Shown here: positions 18,446 through 27,400 of the stretch, in pieces
How positions within the stretch are numbered: the stretch's first letter is position 1
How the letters are laid out: every line of letters begins with the position of its first letter
Source of the DNA: an uncultured Sphaerochaeta sp.
Lineage (GTDB): Bacteria; Spirochaetota; Spirochaetia; Sphaerochaetales; Sphaerochaetaceae
Direction: 5' to 3'
DNA length: 64,000 bases
Assembly: GCF_963677315.1 (NCBI RefSeq)
Contig: NZ_OY781939.1
Span: 1,612,001-1,676,000, forward strand
Translations under genes and position numbers: made by a program
The notes under the pieces: generated by a model
What the model saw: only the letters and a program-made list of their open reading frames with translations
Databases searched by the model: none
Told to the model about the DNA's origin: nothing

Positions 18446-18628
18446 GACCCTTGGTTGATTACAACAGCAGCAGTGTATGGATATACCATTGTCACATTTG
18501 AGAAATTTGTAAATGTTAATACAAGTAATCCAAGTGGAACTCCAAAGATACCAAACATCGCAGAGAAATTCCATGTAAGAACAACCGATTTATTCCATAT
18601 GATCAGGGACTTGGGTGTCAGATTATAG
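18446..18628 (+). pseudogene. DUF4411 (PIN-like) toxin, C-terminal remnant
   Basis: 61 codons to a TAG: 'DPWLITTAAVYGYTIVTFEK', then 'KIPNIAEKFHVRTTDLFHMIRDL'. This is the tail of DUF4411 PIN-like nucleases, with the DPWLI aspartate and the K-I-P-N/D block. The first two thirds were lost at the junction with the transposase remnant. Confidence 0.78.
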
Positions 18629-19152
18629 AAATTGGTCAGCAACATCGACAACCATTCAGTAATCCTGAATTGCTTACTGCTAGCCAATGGACAGGTGATT
18701 TTCACATCACACAATCTTCGTCCACTTGAAACATTGGATCGCGGGTTTATTGCGTTCACGACAACGAATCCTTAAAACCGTTTTGTCCGTCTGATAAACG
18801 TCAAAGAGAACCACAATCTCCGAGACTTCTACTACAGAGACATTATGCTTGGTGAACAAAGTGAGGAATTATATGAGCAAACAAATAACTCTGAAATAGC
18901 ACTTTCATTCAGGGAGGCTGGAGAGTACTGTGACTCGTAGGAAAATAGTATTTGTGATTGTAGAGGAGGGTACTGCAAGTAGGCTCCGTTACTCATGGAT
19001 AGCCAACCTTTTAGAAGAATGTACCACTATAACCGAATTTAGAAGGCCATACCTCAACTTTCCTATCCAATATCACCTCGCATGTAGTTTTTTACCCTTA
19101 TTTTTATCATTCATGTTGCATTTTATACCCTTACATTTAGCAACTTATATGA
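18629..19152 (+). other. Degraded coding sequence, unassigned
   Basis: Protein-like but broken frames. The clearest runs 18776-18940 without a start ('LINVKENHNLRDFYYRDIML' ... 'SFREAGEYCDS', stop TAG). It is probably the 3' end of a lost accessory gene. I cannot name the family. Confidence 0.4.
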
Positions 19153-19158
19153 TATACT
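19153..19158 (+). promoter_or_regulatory. -10 box six bases before the ATPase ATG
   Basis: TATACT ends six bases before the ATG at 19165 and no Shine-Dalgarno sequence is visible. If this is the -10 element, the transcript would start at or within a base or two of the ATG (leaderless). The -35 (TTACAT at 19131) is weak. Confidence 0.35.
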
Positions 19159-19164
19159 GAGAGT

Positions 19165-20535
19165 ATGAAAAGAAGAGAAGAAGCATATCTATTGGAATGG
19201 TATAGGAATCCCTATCGTAAGCCCCTCATAATCCGGGGTGCGAGACAAGTGGGAAAATCAACATTGGTCAGGATGTTCTGCCAGAAGAACAACCTCCAAT
19301 TGGTTGAAGTCAACTTTGAGCAAAACCAAACATTGCATAACCTCTTCGCATCCAATGATCCAATCAAGATCATTCAATCCTTGGAAATCCTGCAGAATGT
19401 GAAGATTGATGCAGAGAAAACAGTACTCTTCCTCGATGAGATTCAAGCCAATCCTGCTGCAATCCTTTCCTTGCGATATTTTTTTGAGAAGGTTCCCGCT
19501 CTTGCTGTTATTGCAGCAGGGTCTCTCCTTGAATTTGCACTTGAACAGTATAAGCTGTCCATGCCTGTAGGAAGAATTGAATACTTCTTCATGGGACCCA
19601 TGCATTTCGAGGAGTTCTTGGAGGCGGTGGGAGCCGACCAGCTCCTATCGTACCTACAAACCTATTCATTGGGAGAGGAGATTCCTCAAGTTATTCATGA
19701 GAAGGCTTTGGAACATCTTCGGACCTACTACCTATTGGGAGGAATGCCAGAGGTAATACGCGTATATAGGGAAACAAGATCATTGCGAGAAGCTGATAAA
19801 ATCAAATACTCCATCCTCAATACCTATCGTGATGACTTTGCTAAATATCAAACACGGATAGATATTTCAAAACTACAGGAAGTGTTTGACAAACTGGGGA
19901 GCACTGTCGGAAAGAAAATCAAATATGTCGAGTTGCTCCCCCAGGACCGCAGCACGGTCACTGACAGGATACTGACCTTGTTCGAGTATGCAAGGATTTT
20001 GTATAGAACCTATCATTCGAGTGCAAACAATCTCCCCTTGAAGACAGAAATCAACCAGAAGTATTCTAAAGGCATTCTACTGGATATCGGCCTCTATCTG
20101 ACATTTCAAGGATTATCAATCGCAGATATTGTCCAAGACAAAGGTCTGTTTTTCTCATGCCAAGGAGCCCTGGCAGAGCAGTTCATTGGTCAGCACCTGC
20201 TCTATAGCCAGCCTGGCTACATGAACCCCGAGCTCTATTATTGGAACCGGGAGAAAGCCCAGTCCAATGCAGAAGTTGATTTCCTCATCCAACAAGGCAA
20301 TACCATCCTTCCCATCGAGGTAAAATCCGGGAAAACAGGTACCTTAAAATCCTTGCATGTGTTCATGGAAACAAAACAACGTTCCATGGCTTTACGGTTT
20401 TCCACCAATACCCCGGTAGTAGAGACGGTGAAATCTCCCCTACCAAAGTCCGACTACCGCTATACCTTGGTAACGCTACCACTTTACCTGGTAGGGCAGA
20501 CCAGACGCCTCATGAAAACAGCATTGGGTAAGTGA
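19165..20535 (+). CDS. AAA ATPase with DUF4143 C-terminal domain
   Basis: 456 residues. Walker A 'GARQVGKST' (25-33), Walker B 'TVLFLDEIQ' (about 85-93), sensor 'VIAAGSLLEFAL', then the DUF4143 domain with the nuclease-fold-like segment 'EVDFLIQQGNTILPIEVKSGKTG' (D-x(n)-E-x-K pattern of the PD-(D/E)XK fold) near the C-terminus. A common accessory family in anaerobes, of unknown role. Complete and isolated in a field of gene fragments. Confidence 0.88.
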   Translation: MKRREEAYLLEWYRNPYRKPLIIRGARQVGKSTLVRMFCQKNNLQLVEVNFEQNQTLHNLFASNDPIKIIQSLEILQNVKIDAEKTVLFLDEIQANPAAILSLRYFFEKVPALAVIAAGSLLEFALEQYKLSMPVGRIEYFFMGPMHFEEFLEAVGADQLLSYLQTYSLGEEIPQVIHEKALEHLRTYYLLGGMPEVIRVYRETRSLREADKIKYSILNTYRDDFAKYQTRIDISKLQEVFDKLGSTVGKKIKYVELLPQDRSTVTDRILTLFEYARILYRTYHSSANNLPLKTEINQKYSKGILLDIGLYLTFQGLSIADIVQDKGLFFSCQGALAEQFIGQHLLYSQPGYMNPELYYWNREKAQSNAEVDFLIQQGNTILPIEVKSGKTGTLKSLHVFMETKQRSMALRFSTNTPVVETVKSPLPKSDYRYTLVTLPLYLVGQTRRLMKTALGK

Positions 20536-20790
20536 TGATAATGCCACTTGCATCCTGGTAGTTAAAATTTATACTTTTTTATCTGCTTACAATCATCCAA
20601 TGAATGTATTTTTCGTTTCACAAATATGGCAATAGTGCCACATCTATCAAGTGGGGCATATAGGGAAATACTATTTCATCTATTCTAATTCTCTGGACAG
20701 TATCCAGTCCTGTGGACAACGATTCTGCCTTCTTGACCAATTGGATAGCGCTGTAATCATGAGCTGCCCAATATAGGAGAATTCTGACAG
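20536..20790. other. Intergenic stretch, nothing recognised
   Basis: About 250 AT-rich bases after the ATPase stop with no supported feature. Confidence 0.4.
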
Positions 20791-21045
20791 CTAAGGCTTC
20801 CCTTTGGTTGCGTTCATCTCATTAGCGTTTCCCAGTATCTGCTTGCCAGCTGCACTGATCCGGTACTTTTTCTTGCTGCTTGTGGGTTTTTCAGGAATTG
20901 TCATCTCTATAACTTTGATACCCAGGGTTGGCTACATATAGAATTTTCGCAAAGGCTCTGCATCCTGCAAATCCTCTCGACTCATTTCACCCCTGAGATG
21001 CTTCAATACCTTCGTGACTTCCGGGGTAGAAAAGGTCACAGTAAC
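20791..21045 (-). pseudogene. C-terminal remnant of a RecG-like/AlbA_2 ATP-binding protein
   Basis: Two in-frame stretches are separated by a TAG at 20932-20934: 'TPEVTKVLKHLRGEMSREDL' and then 'LGIKVIEMTIPEKPTSSK'. Together they match the linker and winged-helix tail (TPEVTPEV..., LGIIEMTIPDKP) of AlbA_2/Fic-type 'ATP-dependent DNA helicase RecG-like' regulators. The catalytic body is gone, a segment is deleted between the two stretches, and no start exists. Confidence 0.72.
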
Positions 21046-21082
21046 CCCCAGCATTGGATCTCAGCAGTACCTACCCCAAAAC

Positions 21083-21796
21083 CTAGACCATCTTCCACAA
21101 TACCTTGCGATAGAGAAACGGGATTATTACCAATGAGAGAGCAAGGGACAACAGGAAGAACAACAGGGATCCCTCTATTGAGAAACGAGCCATCCAATAG
21201 GAGGGAAAGGGACTGAAAAGATACTGATACCTGTCATGAAACAAGTAGGGAATAGGTAATCCCAAAAGAATAAGACTGGAAAGCTTCCCCATTGCCATTC
21301 CCTCAATCTTATTATGCGAACACGAGAAGATAATCAAACCTGCAACAACTCCCGTTAGGGCAGAGAGTATACACATGCCGATCTGCTGGGAGAGGCTCCA
21401 CTCTGTGAGATGGAAGAACTGCAAGAGGATAAGGGAGGCAAATCCCGCCATGGCTGCGGGGATTGCCAGATGGGAAATAAGATACCCATGGCTTTGCAGC
21501 GGTGTTACAGAGAGATAGCGTGTCAGCTGTTGCTCGTGTTCATCAAGCATGACCATCGCTGAGGCAAAACAGAACATATAGGGGGAGAGTATCATCAGCA
21601 GGAGATCGAACAGCCGATAGTATGGCTGCAGGACAAAGGCAACATCGAAGTAGGAACAAAGCAGTGCTTCCAGGGAGGGGATGGCAAACCTGAAGAATGC
21701 TCCTGCAAGAATTGAAGCAAAGCAGACAGCCAGCAACATACCGTCTGTCACTATCTGACGAACGACCAGTTTGAACGACAGGAGTACCCGCTTCAT
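21083..21796 (-). CDS. ABC exporter permease subunit 2
   Basis: 237 residues from the ATG at 21796, which overlaps the previous stop by four bases and has GGAGGGG upstream. Six hydrophobic segments with a cytosolic 'MLDEHEQQLTRYLSVTPL' loop, characteristic of ABC-2 (fluoroquinolone/bacteriocin-type) exporter membrane subunits. Pairs with the next permease and ATPase. Confidence 0.78.
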   Translation of the reverse strand: MKRVLLSFKLVVRQIVTDGMLLAVCFASILAGAFFRFAIPSLEALLCSYFDVAFVLQPYYRLFDLLLMILSPYMFCFASAMVMLDEHEQQLTRYLSVTPLQSHGYLISHLAIPAAMAGFASLILLQFFHLTEWSLSQQIGMCILSALTGVVAGLIIFSCSHNKIEGMAMGKLSSLILLGLPIPYLFHDRYQYLFSPFPSYWMARFSIEGSLLFFLLSLALSLVIIPFLYRKVLWKMV

Positions 21797-22476
21797 CGCT
21801 TTACCCCTCCTAGTGTGTTGAAGAATGCTTTGGTTGTCTGGACTGTGTAGTACAGCACACCAGAGGTCCAAAGCAGAAGCGAAACACCCGCGAGTGCACG
21901 ATACTCACCAGACAAGCAGAGCTCAATAATGCTGATACCGGGATGAAGCAACAACCACGGGGAACCTGGGCGAAGGATATAGAACGCGGCTGGAATGGAG
22001 ATAACCAGCAAGCAGGGAATCGTGGCAAAGATAAATTGGTTGAGTGTTTCCGTCTTCGTAGCTAAAATCAAACCCAGTGAGGAGAACAAGCAAGAACCAA
22101 TGAAAATGGTGCCACCTACCAGAACAGGATGCGCTACCACAGTTCCAAACCCTGCAATGGAGAGAGCGACGAGCGTTGCAATGATGGACAAGGAACAGAG
22201 CTTGGACAGTACATACTCCCCTGGCCTCAAAGGAGAAACAACAAGACTGTGCAGTGTATGCTCATCCTTCTCGAACTGCAGGATCGCTCCCATGAAGAAC
22301 AGACCAAGAACTGCAGGATCGCTGTAGATCATGAGCACTGCCACCCTTGCCTGCCATTGCTCGCCTACCAGCTGCAGGATGAGCACATAGAGCAAGGTAA
22401 AGAGAGCGTAGATGAAGTAGAAGCCATAGCGAAACTGGAAGCGGATATCACCTTTAAGCACAGAGAGGAATCTCAT
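21793..22476 (-). CDS. ABC exporter permease subunit 1
   Basis: 227 residues, about six membrane segments. 'LQFEKDEHTLHSLVVSPLRPGEYVLSKL' parallels the 'DEHEQQLTRYLSVTPL' loop of its partner, so the two subunits are distant paralogues of the ABC-2 family. Located between the ATPase gene (4-bp overlap) and permease 2. Confidence 0.8.
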   Translation of the reverse strand: MRFLSVLKGDIRFQFRYGFYFIYALFTLLYVLILQLVGEQWQARVAVLMIYSDPAVLGLFFMGAILQFEKDEHTLHSLVVSPLRPGEYVLSKLCSLSIIATLVALSIAGFGTVVAHPVLVGGTIFIGSCLFSSLGLILATKTETLNQFIFATIPCLLVISIPAAFYILRPGSPWLLLHPGISIIELCLSGEYRALAGVSLLLWTSGVLYYTVQTTKAFFNTLGGVKR

Positions 22477-23318
22477 TGCAGTTTCCTCCCCGTAAGCTCG
22501 GTGAAGATGTCGTTAAGCGTAGGCTCACTACTGTGAATACTGAGAAGACGGTTCTCCTTGAGTGCGTTCAAGAGTTCAGTATCCTCACCAATTGAGCTCA
22601 ACTGCGTACAACGTTGGTACTCAGTACCCTGCTCTTTATATGAGTAGGAGACGGTAACCGCTCCCCTACTCATGATCAGGTTTCTCGGACTGTCGAGGGA
22701 GCGGATACTACCATCGACGATGAACGCAACCCGGTCGCAAAGCTCTGTGGCATCATACATATTGTGGGTGGTCAGGAGAATGGTGGTGCCTTTCTCTCGC
22801 TGCTGAAGGATCAGGTCTTTCATTACCCTGGCATTCGAGGGATCGAGGCCGCTTGTTGGTTCATCAAGAAAGAGAATCGAGGGGGAATGAATCAAGGCCT
22901 TGATGAAATTGAGACGGCTCTTCATGCCCTTTGAATAGGCAGAGACCTTCTTATCTGCCTCTGCGGCCAGTCCCACTGATTCAAGCAATGGTTCGATGGG
23001 AAGTGTGTGCTTGTACAACGAGGCAAAGTAAGAGAGATTCTCTCTCCCTGATAGTTTTTCAAACAGGCTGGGAACTTCGAAATCCACCCCAATATGTTCA
23101 TAGAACGCTGAACCACATCTCCTCGGCTCAACAGTGTTCACTACTACATTTCCCTTATAGGAAGGGATCAGGCCCGTGAGTATCTTCTGTACGGTGCTTT
23201 TTCCGGCACCGGAGGGACCAAGAAAGCCAAATATCTCCCCAGGCTGTACGGAGAATGTCATACTCTCTATAAAGGGTTTGGCAGTATAGCTGAAATTAAG
23301 ATTCTCTACGGTGATCAT
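22473..23318 (-). CDS. ABC exporter ATP-binding protein
   Basis: 281 residues. Walker A 'GPSGAGKST', signature 'YSKGMKSRLN' (a divergent LSGGQ of the exporter type), Walker B 'ILFLDEPTSGLD', and an H-loop 'LLTTHNMYDA'. Energises the two downstream ABC-2 permeases. Its start overlaps the TetR stop by four bases, so the regulator and transporter are one operon. Substrate unknown; drug or lipid export is likely. Confidence 0.92.
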   Translation of the reverse strand: MITVENLNFSYTAKPFIESMTFSVQPGEIFGFLGPSGAGKSTVQKILTGLIPSYKGNVVVNTVEPRRCGSAFYEHIGVDFEVPSLFEKLSGRENLSYFASLYKHTLPIEPLLESVGLAAEADKKVSAYSKGMKSRLNFIKALIHSPSILFLDEPTSGLDPSNARVMKDLILQQREKGTTILLTTHNMYDATELCDRVAFIVDGSIRSLDSPRNLIMSRGAVTVSYSYKEQGTEYQRCTQLSSIGEDTELLNALKENRLLSIHSSEPTLNDIFTELTGRKLQ

Positions 23319-23920
23319 TGCTTTCCTTCCTCCAATATCTGAGAGACGATTCCTCTCAGCAATAGGCGCATTACATCATCAAATACACTGGCCCCGATTT
23401 CTTTTGTATGCAGCATCATAAGAAACGCTGCTCTCAGTGCACCACTGAAAATCGTCAGTTGTGCTTCATCAAGCTGTACGGGAAGGAACGACAGGAATCG
23501 GTCCATGTTCAGATCATCGGTCTGTGCATGTTGGGTAATTACCTCGGGGGGCAGCTTACGGATCAACAATTCCAAATCCTGTCTCTGGATCAGGGTTGCA
23601 AGAAAGGAACCCTCTATATGCTTGAACAGATCAAAAAGAATGGCAGTGAGGGTCTCCACACCTAAGGGTTGCGCTGTACTCTGTAGTGTGGTTATCAGGG
23701 AGTCCTGGATCTCATCATGGAGTTCCATGATCACGTCAAAGAACAACAATTCCTTGGAGGGATAGAACAGGTAGAAGGTCCCTTTGGGGATATTCACCCG
23801 CCTCACCAGCTCATCGACAGTGGTTTTCTTTACTCCCAATGTCTGTAAACACTGGGCTGCCTCAGCCTTTAGTCTGGTTTGTATCGATGCTCGTTCTTGT
23901 TCTGATAAGGCCCTAGGCAT
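23315..23920 (-). CDS. TetR-family regulator of the ABC exporter
   Basis: 201 residues. N-terminal HTH 'VKKTTVDELVRRVNIPKGTFYLFYPSKELLFFDV' (about 29-63) is a clear TetR domain; the C-terminal ligand domain is divergent. First gene of the exporter operon, probably a repressor relieved by the exported compound. Confidence 0.9.
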   Translation of the reverse strand: MPRALSEQERASIQTRLKAEAAQCLQTLGVKKTTVDELVRRVNIPKGTFYLFYPSKELLFFDVIMELHDEIQDSLITTLQSTAQPLGVETLTAILFDLFKHIEGSFLATLIQRQDLELLIRKLPPEVITQHAQTDDLNMDRFLSFLPVQLDEAQLTIFSGALRAAFLMMLHTKEIGASVFDDVMRLLLRGIVSQILEEGKQ

Positions 23921-23940
23921 GAAGCTCTCCCATTCCTATT

Positions 23941-23964
23941 TGACTATTTACTCTATTTTAGTCA
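23941..23964. promoter_or_regulatory. Inverted repeat upstream of tetR
   Basis: TGACTA, 12-nt spacer, TAGTCA: the dyad spacing suits a TetR dimer and it lies 21 bases upstream of the start. Candidate operator for the tetR-ABC operon. Confidence 0.45.
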
Positions 23965-23994
23965 TATAGTATGTAATGGAGATGAAGTTGTCAA

Positions 23995-24420
23995 GATTAC
24001 CAGTCTTCTCAGCAAATCTTATACGTTTTCCCGTTTTGGCTTGCAGTGCTTCCCTAGCTCAACAAGTGAATACAATTCGCAAAAACGTCCTCATCGTTTC
24101 ATTATTTCAAGAACTTTCACCACCGTGGTGAAAGGAAGACTCGGTGGAAAGGGGGGAAGGAACGACTGGTACGCCAATTCCTCATACAGCTTTGAAGTAA
24201 ACGACCCTGCCCTATTCACCATTGCCCGAATCTTTTCCACGGTAAATTGAAACAACACACCTTATTGCAACAATATTATTTCAATTTGCAAATCTATCTT
24301 GAAATAAGGAGCGAAAATCATGGTCGTTATTGCAGGATAGCCCTACCATCAATCAGGAGAAAATACGAGTACACTGATCAGCATTTCCTCTTTCGTGTAC
24401 TTTCTACAGCTGCTGCTATG
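23995..24420. other. Intergenic stretch with a possible antitoxin relic
   Basis: On the minus strand, 24091-24239 reads 'EKIRAMVNRAG...' ending 'FTTVVKVLEIMKR' before a stop. This faintly recalls the tail of HigA-like antitoxins ('F..V.KVL.ALG'). It has no start and is too weak to call as a gene. The rest holds nothing recognised. Confidence 0.25.
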
Positions 24421-27400
24421 CTAGAAGTAGCGTACCGGTCGGACCAAGAAAGCCCAAGTCTTCGTAGCAAAAGAACCAATATTGGAATCAAATTCTAGCG
24501 CAAATGCAGTACTACCATTATATGGTGGCATACCTACTTCCGTTGAACTCCAGTAGGACCCTGTCGCTGTAAAATTACCAATTTCAGCAAATACCGATCG
24601 AATTTTGATTAATTCATCCTTTGAAGGAAGGAACCACTCGTTATGCCCTCCTGCTGAGTAATAACGGGCATTATATGCAGCAAAAGAGAATGATGAAGCT
24701 CCCGTCGAGGTCATGATCTTATTGGAGTTCGATAATCCTGTTCCATAACCCTCTGATGTTCCAACTACGGTAGTCGTGCTACTCGACCAAGGAAATCCAG
24801 TAGGCGAGAGATCACTCTTTGCTGCTATTAAACCATCTGTCTCTTCGGCAAGATCGGAGCTTGTTGAGATATAGGCAACGATACCCCCTGCATAATAGTC
24901 TCCGATTGCAAGGGGTCTTGGACTGAGAGCAATCTCTGTTGCAGGCCCTGGTGCATGGGAGCTTGTCTCTTTCACCCTGAACCGAATCTTTGTCGCAGTT
25001 GTTGCAGCTGTAGGCATGTAGAGTACCGCCCTTCCCCGACTATCGATTACTAGATCTGAATAAAAGAGATTGAAAACCCCATAGTAGGCAATGTGTGCCT
25101 CGATTCCTGTTTGGTTGGGGGAGAACCCGGCTACATTGATGATCGTCTGATCTTCATTTGAATTGGGGAAATATGCATCTATGGTACCGCTGATGGCAGG
25201 GCCGGCAGGCTTTTCTATGGTAAGCATTCCCGTATCACCAACATCGAAGCTGTAGTTGCGGGCACTTCCTTCTGTTATACGGATCGTGTAGGTTCCTGCA
25301 GCAGAGGTAGATGTTGTTCCAGCTGTTGCCGTAGGAGGGGAATACGACGCGAAAGTGCCAGCGCTCTCTCCGCCCACAAAGCCGGTGACATTGACGGAGA
25401 AGGCAGGCTCAGCAGCCCCGTATGCCCGCGTATAATCTCCCACCGTTGCAGTCAGAACGGCTTGGGTGATAGAGGCTTTTCTGCTTGTATCGTTATTCAG
25501 GTAGTAATTACTGGTATCAGTCCCACTGATGGTATAGGAAATGGCAACAGCCTTGTCACTGCCTGCATACTCCGTGTCATAGGATGCCAAGACAGAGTAG
25601 AGAGATACACTATCTCCTGCAATGACTCCAGACAGTGTTCCCTCTGAGGTGATTTGTACTGTGCAAGTTCCATCATACACCTTTGATGCAGGGAATAGGG
25701 TACCAATGACACTCAGTTGCTTACGTTCAATGGCTCCCCAACTTCTATCCCAGACTGGTGGGGCATAATTGCTTGCATCGGGTCCGTCCAATGTGTATTT
25801 AACTGTGATCTGATTAAATAGTCCTCCACTATAAGAATAGCTAACGTTGGCAGACCCGTACTGTGCATTGGCTTCTACGGTAACGACATCCCCTTCGAGA
25901 ACACCAGAGAGCGAACCTGGAGTGACTGTACCCTGTACGGCAGTTGTACCATCATAGGTCTTTGTAACACTTTCAAAGGTAGGAGTGCTTATCGTAAGCT
26001 CCTTTTTTAGAATAGCACAGGATGGAGTTGTGCTCCTGTCAGCTGGTTTGAGGTAGTTCTCCTTATCATCTCCATCGATGGAGTAGGTAATGCTGATCTG
26101 TTTGCCTGTTCCTGCTATAGGGGTATCATAGGCAGCTGTTGCCGTCACGGTCACATCGTCGGAGGAAACCTTCCCAACAAGTGAAAATGTGGGGGTCTCT
26201 ACAGAGGTAGTACCGTCATAGACCTTGTTGGAAGTAAGCGCAAGATTCGACACATTCAGTTGCTTTCGTGTAATTACACCCGTTTCTGTTGCAACCGAGT
26301 TACTTGGTGAGAAGTAGTTGTCCTTGTCTGTTCCGCTCAAGGTATACGTGAGGGTAATGGGCTTCGCTGTTCCTACATCCTTCGTATCGTAGGTGGCTGT
26401 AGTCTGTATCGCTACCGAATCACCAGAAATAATACCTGCAAACGTGCCGTATGAGTTTATTGTTGCAGAACGAGAACCATCATACACCTTTTCTAAGGCA
26501 ACGGTTGTCTGTGAAACCGTGAACTGTTTCTTGATGATAGTCCCCCTATAGGAGGAATCATCAGCAGGCTTGAGATAGTTGGCTGCATCATCTCCACTAA
26601 GCTCGTACTTGACCGTTATCGTTTTGTTATCAGCTACATTTTTGTCAGCGTATGCTGCGCTTGCATCCAACCTGGCGCTGTCGCCGGTCACTACACCAGA
26701 GAGGGTGCCAGTGGAGTCGATCTGGGCGGTGTTATTACCGTCATACTCCTTGTTCGCTGTGATAGTGGTACCTGATACCGTAAGCTGCATCTTGGTGATA
26801 GTCCCCCTACGGGAGGAGTCATCAGCAGGCTTTTGGTAATTCCCGGCATCAGTGCCATTGATGTTGTATCTGATCGTAATTATTTTACCATCAGCTGCAG
26901 ATTTGTCAGCATAGGTTGCGGTTGCTGACAATGTTACACTATCGCCTGTCACTACATCAGAAAGGGTGCCGAAGGAGTTGATCTGGGCGGTATTAATACC
27001 GTCATACTCCTTGTCCGTGGTAATGGTTGTTCCCGAGACCGAGAGGAGTCTCTTCTGTATGTCACCCGTTACTGTTTGGTTCCCTGGCTTGAGGTAGTTC
27101 TCGTTATCATCTCCAACGATGAAGTAAGTAATGGTTATCTGTTTACCGGTCCCTGCTGTAGCAGAATCATAGGAGGCTGAACCACTCACCGTGACATCCT
27201 CACTCAAAACTTTACCTGTGAATGCTACAGTGGAAATGGAGGCTGTAATACTACCGTCATAGACCTTGCTTGTCGTTAGGTCAGTTGTTGAAACTGTGAG
27301 CTGCTTCTTGGTAATCTCTCCACTGAAGGAAGAATTATCAACTGGCTTGATGTAGTTGGTGGCATCAGAGCCACTGAGTGAGTAGCCGACAGTAATCTGC

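Noticed and set aside
18068..18628. A complete 186-residue plus-strand gene
   Set aside because: Only its last 61 codons resemble DUF4411; the first part is antisense of the transposase remnant.
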